A DNA stretch of 25,638 nucleotides from Saccoglossus kowalevskii. Lineage: Eukaryota; Hemichordata; Enteropneusta; Harrimaniidae. The DNA is taken from positions 50,604-76,241 of the forward strand of contig NW_003132368.1 of the NCBI RefSeq assembly GCF_000003605.2. The letters run 5' to 3'. The position numbers and the translations under genes are program-made. How positions within the stretch are numbered: position 1 is the first letter of the stretch; every line of letters begins with the position of its first letter. The notes below the pieces were generated by a model. That model did not search any database. It was given only the letters and a program-made list of their open reading frames with translations, and was not told the origin of the DNA. Shown here one piece after another: positions 21,851 through 25,638 of the stretch.

Positions 21851-22231
21851 TTGGAACCGTTCGACGTTTGTTTTGATGCGGTCGTATATTTCATGGTATT
21901 TGTGGGAGATTGGTTGTTAGGCATTACTTTATGATGGTATAACATGGACATGCGCACATGCACAGACTAATTTTTAAATACAACATGTAATAGATGGAAT
22001 CAAAGTACGCGCATACCCTGACTATACAGCGCGGAAATTGTTACCAAATGTGTTGACGTTTAGGAAATCAAGTACGATTCGTTTGGGGGAAAATACTCAA
22101 TAATAAAGAATGAAGAGTTTTATTTATGCTCGATATTGGTATAGCATTATTACCTGAACATATTTAGCAATTACACCAGATATTGTACGCATATGCAATC
22201 CTACATTATTTTGAAAAATAAATAAACTTAC

Positions 22232-22288
22232 GTTTGCCTGGAGGACTGCTGCGAAGAAAAAACACATTCCAATCATTTTTACTACCAT
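22232..22288 (-). CDS. Candidate exon 1: signal peptide of the lectin gene
   Basis: Starting at the ATG at 22288, the exon encodes MVVKMIGMCFFFAAVLQAN. This is a textbook signal peptide: a basic start (VVK), a hydrophobic core (IGMCFFFAAVL) and a likely cleavage site after LQA. It runs directly into a consensus donor, AAC|GTAAGT, in phase 0. It is the only convincing secretory start I see on this strand between the lectin array and the right edge. Its phase matches the mini-exon at 12770-12734, and it would supply the secretion signal that the lectin domains need. An upstream out-of-frame ATG (about 22350) would lie 5' of the transcription start implied by the TATA-like box. The link to the lectin exons, 9.5 kb away, is inference; it could instead be exon 1 of another secreted-protein gene. 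Confidence 0.5.
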
Positions 22289-22334
22289 GTGTATTCGACG
22301 AAATGAGGAACGAATATGGAACCCACGGATCAGT

Positions 22335-22370
22335 GGCACTGTACTTATTCATTATGGTAATAGAATATAC
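22335..22370 (-). promoter_or_regulatory. Candidate core promoter (TATA-like box and initiator) of the lectin gene
   Basis: On the minus strand, TATATT (22369-22364) is followed about 29 nt later by a TACAGTG initiator-like sequence (A at about 22340). This would give a 5' UTR of roughly 50 nt before the ATG at 22288 and would leave out the out-of-frame ATG near 22350. The spacing is right for a TATA promoter, but short AT-rich motifs are common here, so the support is modest. Confidence 0.3.
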
Positions 22371-23778
22371 TGGAAGATAAGGGGTCGTATTGTCACCACA
22401 CCCCGCGCTATGCCATCTGAACAAACAACAATTTCTCAACTATATTTAACTACAAATACAGCAACCAAATATTCACACGATCGTCACCAAAAATTTATCC
22501 ACTATTTATGTATATTTTTTATCTTGATTTCGCACCTCGATCACGTTTTATGGCCAACATGTTCTCCTGTCAAATGAATTGTTTCGATACGTTTGACATT
22601 TTCAGCTCACTTTGTTCTGTGTCGCCTTCGTTAAAAACGTACTCGTGATTATTATTATCTTCATTTTCCTAGATGATGTTACTAAAATGTCAATGAATTC
22701 TCTCATGTGTTCTCCTTTTTCGCATTTTGTGTCTATCATTCAAAAGTTCCTGTATAATTATAACGACACTGTGCTACAAAATCCAACTACAATTTTTTTC
22801 ATAGCACCCGCTGTACTTTGTTAAAAATTTAAACATATGCCTCCAATGAAAACCAGCATGTTGATAAATTTGTACACAGTGCCTAAAAACGCATGCACAG
22901 TTTTAAAAAAAGGGGCTGCGTCACAATATAGAACATTTTAGTTATGATTAGGTAAAACTTAAAGATATAGACTGGCAAATTCTATAAAATTAAAACCATT
23001 TCGAATAGATAAACAGATGTTATCACCTGTCATCAGGCACTTAACAAGAAGTCAAATAAATAAATACACATTGTTTATTACTTATTTATTTTACTGCAAT
23101 GTTTGGCAATCAACGTGACTATAAGTAATTCTTTTTGATATTTCGAAGAAGCACCAGTGTGGTTTTAAAATCATGTGATTTTTACTGGATATTCTGATAC
23201 GATATTCTGTAGGATTGTGAACACTAGTCTGGGGTAACCGACCATAGCTGACCTGAAATGTACTATAGTATTAAAACTAGTTTGATTGACATGGATTAAA
23301 ACAGTTATACCTGCACTTTTCAATACAATATTTAATTATTTATTCATATACCAATAGAATAAATTAGACGATAAGAAGCTTTAGTTAGCTATACCTTTCC
23401 AACACGCTTTGTTCTATATCGTCTTCGTTAAAATGTATTCGTCATTTACAATGTCTTTACTTTTCATTTTATAAGATGATGTTACTGAAATGTCACTGAA
23501 TTATCTCATGTGCTTCCGTTTTTGCATTTTGAGTATATCACATTAAAACATGGGTCTCCCATAACACCAGCCTGTTGATAATTGTGAACACTGTCTGTGT
23601 CTATAGGCGCATGCGCAGTTTTAAAAGTGCGTATGCGTCAAGTGATAGAACACTTTTTTTTCTGAAGTGTCATTTTGGTTTTGATTAGGTGAAATTTAAA
23701 GATTTTAGATTGACAAATTCTATAAAAAACATTTCGAATAGATGTTATCACCTGTCATCAGGCACTTAGCAAGAAGTC

Positions 23779-23849
23779 AAATAAATAAATAAATAAATAA
23801 ATAAATAAATGAGTGAGTGAGTGAATAAATGAATAAATAAATAAATAAA
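23779..23849. repeat. (AAAT)n / (GAGT)n microsatellite
   Basis: AAAT tetramers run into GAGT and GAAT variants and back to AAAT. It lies at the end of one upstream repeat unit (AAGAAGTCAAATAAAT); the other units have only two or three AAAT copies, so it expanded locally. Confidence 0.9.
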
Positions 23850-24270
23850 GCAAGCCCAGTGTGTCCCTAACGATGTGGCAGTAGTGACCCGTGGCAACGA
23901 AAAAGGTTCCCTGAGGAAGTAGATGTTGCTATACGAGCGAAACTCGTGTAAAATGTAAAAAAAATATTTTAAAATTACACCCAGTTGCATTTTATTACTT
24001 AAACACCATTTCACCTATCGATTTCGTAGTTTGCTATGTTTTTTCCAAACTTTCCCGGCTCTGCAATCACGGGTGGTAAAAACCGTCCCGAGTCGCCCAG
24101 TTGTGATGGCACATAGTGGTCGAACGAAATCTGGGCAGGCGCAAGACATCCATGTCACCCCGAGGCGACGACGCCAACGCATTGCATGTTGAATCGACGA
24201 TTTACATCTACGTCTCCTACCGCAGGATCTACTTTTTCAATATTTTAACATTTTGAAAAGATATTAGCAC
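23850..24270. other. Unique GC-richer segment splitting the upstream repeats
   Basis: This segment has no counterpart in the other upstream repeat units. It includes TTCCCTGAGGAAG followed by ACGAGCGAAACTCGT, a short hairpin (ACGAG/CTCGT), and a CpG-rich stretch at about 24050-24240. Similar 'TGAGGAAG...CGAAAC' phrases occur near the ends of some retroelements, so it may be a transposon fragment. No open frame of note was seen. Confidence 0.35.
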
Positions 24271-25638
24271 TGAATTTTAAAATATTTGATATATTTATTT
24301 TAAATAACACACAATTTTTTCAACAGAAGTTTAGGATATAAGAAAAAATAAATAAAAAAACGTCTGTGATAGAGTCTATTGTGGCTCTCCGTGGCTCCGT
24401 GGGTCAGGTCTTAAGCTCGACGACTCTGCTAGGGAAAACCAGCCTGTTGATAATTGTGATTACTATCTGTGTCTTAAAGGCACAGGCGCAGTTTTAAAAA
24501 TGGGGTTGCGTCACATCATCGGATACTTTGCAAGAACCAGTGTGGTTTTAAAATCATGTGATTTTCAATAGAGCGACGATATTCTGTAGCATTGTGCACA
24601 CTGGTCTGGGAGAACCGATAATAGCTGACGTAATCGTAACTATAGTATTAAAACTTGTTTGATTGACATAGATAAAAACATTTATACCCGCGCTTTTCAA
24701 TGAAACATTTAATTTTGTATCCGTATACCAATAGAATAAATTAGACGATATCGTCGTCGTTAAAACGTATGCGCCATTCACAATTTCTTTACTTTTCATT
24801 TTATAAGATGATGTTACTGAAATGTCAATGAATTCTCTCATGTGCTTCCTTTTTTGCATTTTGAGTATATCACATTAAAACATGGGCCTCCTATGAACAC
24901 CAGCCTGTGATAATTGTGAATACTGTCTGTGTCTATAGGCGCATGCGCAGTTTTAAAAATGGGTATGCGTCACATCATAGTACACTTTTTTCTGACTTGT
25001 CATTTTGGTTTTGATTAGATGAAATTTAAAGGTTTTAGATTGGCAAATTCTATAAAAACCGTTTCGAATAGATAAACAGATGTTATCATCTGTCATCATG
25101 CACTTAGCAAGAAGTCAAATGAATAAATAAATGCACAGTGTTTATTATTGACTTATAGTACAAGTTTAGAAATCAATCTGAATTTAAAAATATTTGATAT
25201 ATTTATTTTAAATAACAGACATTTTTGTCAACAGAAGCTTGGTATATGAGAACTAAATGAAAACAAAAAAACGTCTTTGGTAGAATCTAGTTGCGGCTCT
25301 CTGTGGCTCCCTAGGTCAGGTTATAAGCTCGAAGACTCTGCAAGGGGGTGGGCCTCCCATGAAAACCAGCCTGTTGGTATTTGTGAACACTGTCTGTGTC
25401 TATAGGCGCATGCGCAGTTTTAAAAATGGGTATGCGTCACATCATAGAAGACTTTTTTCTGACTTGTCATTTTGGTTTTGATTAGATAAAAGATTTTAGA
25501 TTGGCAAATTCTATAAAAATTCATTTGGAATAGATAAACAGATGTTATCACCTGTCATCGGGCACTTATAGTGCAAGTTTGTAAATCAACGGGTTACTTT
25601 AAGTAATTCTTTTTGAGATTTAATGAAGCCAAGATACC

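Larger units (their letters stand above)
1..22288 (-). other. Multi-domain secreted F-type lectin gene (5' end inferred, 3' end outside window)
   Basis: Gene-level entry tying together the exons listed separately. Six A/B exon pairs encode six tandem F-type lectin domains, and a seventh begins just beyond the left edge. All array introns are phase 1, with donors reading G|GTAAGA (after B) or G|GTGAGT/C (after A; A|GTGAGT in D6) and acceptors TTTCAG or TTTAG or similar. No start codon with a signal sequence, and no stop, occurs between consecutive domains, so one long transcript is the simplest model. The family binds fucosylated glycans and usually acts as a secreted immune or gamete-recognition lectin; which role applies here cannot be read from DNA. 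The first two exons are inferred. An alternative is several genes with unrecognised small first exons inside the B-to-A introns. Confidence 0.75.
22600..25638. repeat. Upstream repeat array with GCGCATGCGC palindromes
   Basis: At least five related segments occur. The core runs CCAGCCTGTTGATAATTGTG, CTGTCTGTGTCTATAGG, GCGCATGCGCAG, TTTTAAAAATGGG, ATGCGTCACATCATAG, TTTTGATTAG, then TTCTATAAAA and GATGTTATCACCTGTCATCA. The palindrome is intact at 23607-23616, 24939-24948 and 25406-25415, and degraded near 22891 and 24485. Longer blocks are also duplicated: 23150-23380 with 24540-24750; 23410-23570 with 24750-24890 and, more weakly, 22610-22740; and 24280-24430 with 25190-25345. The array sits upstream of the proposed lectin promoter. 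I see no protein-coding capacity. Confidence 0.85.

Noticed and set aside
23766-24014. Minus-strand 82-residue frame with a (YLFI)n end
   Set aside because: The tail is the AAAT microsatellite in translation.
22600-25638. CRISPR-like spaced repeats
   Set aside because: Units are hundreds of bases long, diverged and irregularly spaced in eukaryotic sequence; they are interspersed or tandem genomic repeats.

Overview
This window looks like genomic DNA from an invertebrate animal. It is AT-rich and intron-rich, has GT-AG splice sites and simple repeats, carries transposon relics, and shows no prokaryotic-style operons. A marine deuterostome or mollusc would fit, but that is a guess from repeat style and from the F-type lectin family; I cannot name the species.

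The main content is one minus-strand gene encoding a secreted protein built from tandem F-type lectin (fucolectin, FTP) domains. Each domain is split over two exons, here called A (231 nt, N-terminal half) and B (213 nt, C-terminal half). Every array intron is phase 1, so each A+B pair encodes a 148-residue domain that joins the next domain in frame. In transcription order (right to left) the domains are D1 = A 12076-(gap) + B 11073-10861; D2 = 10043-9813 + 9202-8990; D3 = 8304-8074 + 7407-7195; D4 = 6543-6313 + 4956-4744; D5 = 3911-3681 + 3003-2791; D6 = 1915-1685 + 1106-894. The first bases of the window are the intron just 5' of a further A exon (D7), so the gene continues off the left edge. 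A 475-base N gap removes most of the D1 A exon.

I propose a 5' end for this gene. A 19-residue signal-peptide exon lies at 22288-22232 (phase 0 donor) behind a TATA-like box at 22369-22364. It would join across a 9.5-kb intron to a 37-nt mini-exon at 12770-12734 (phase 0 in, phase 1 out), then to D1. The phases chain correctly, but this is inference and needs transcript support. All six domains that can be read keep the six cysteines, and the calcium ligands are kept wherever they can be read. The two fucose-contacting arginines are kept as well, but the family's key histidine is serine in all five readable copies.

Intron 1 (about 12.8-22.2 kb) holds a degraded non-LTR retrotransposon (14.4-15.2 kb), a terminal-inverted-repeat element (15714-16564), and a diverged tandem repeat rich in 'atggccgac...agccatctt' (16.8-17.76 kb). 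It also holds a GC-richer patch near 19.3-20.0 kb with a candidate nested minus-strand first exon. Upstream of the proposed promoter (22.6-25.6 kb) is an array of about 0.45-1.3-kb repeats that carry a GCGCATGCGC palindrome, a GCGTCAC motif and a TATA-like box. No tRNA, rRNA or CRISPR feature was seen.
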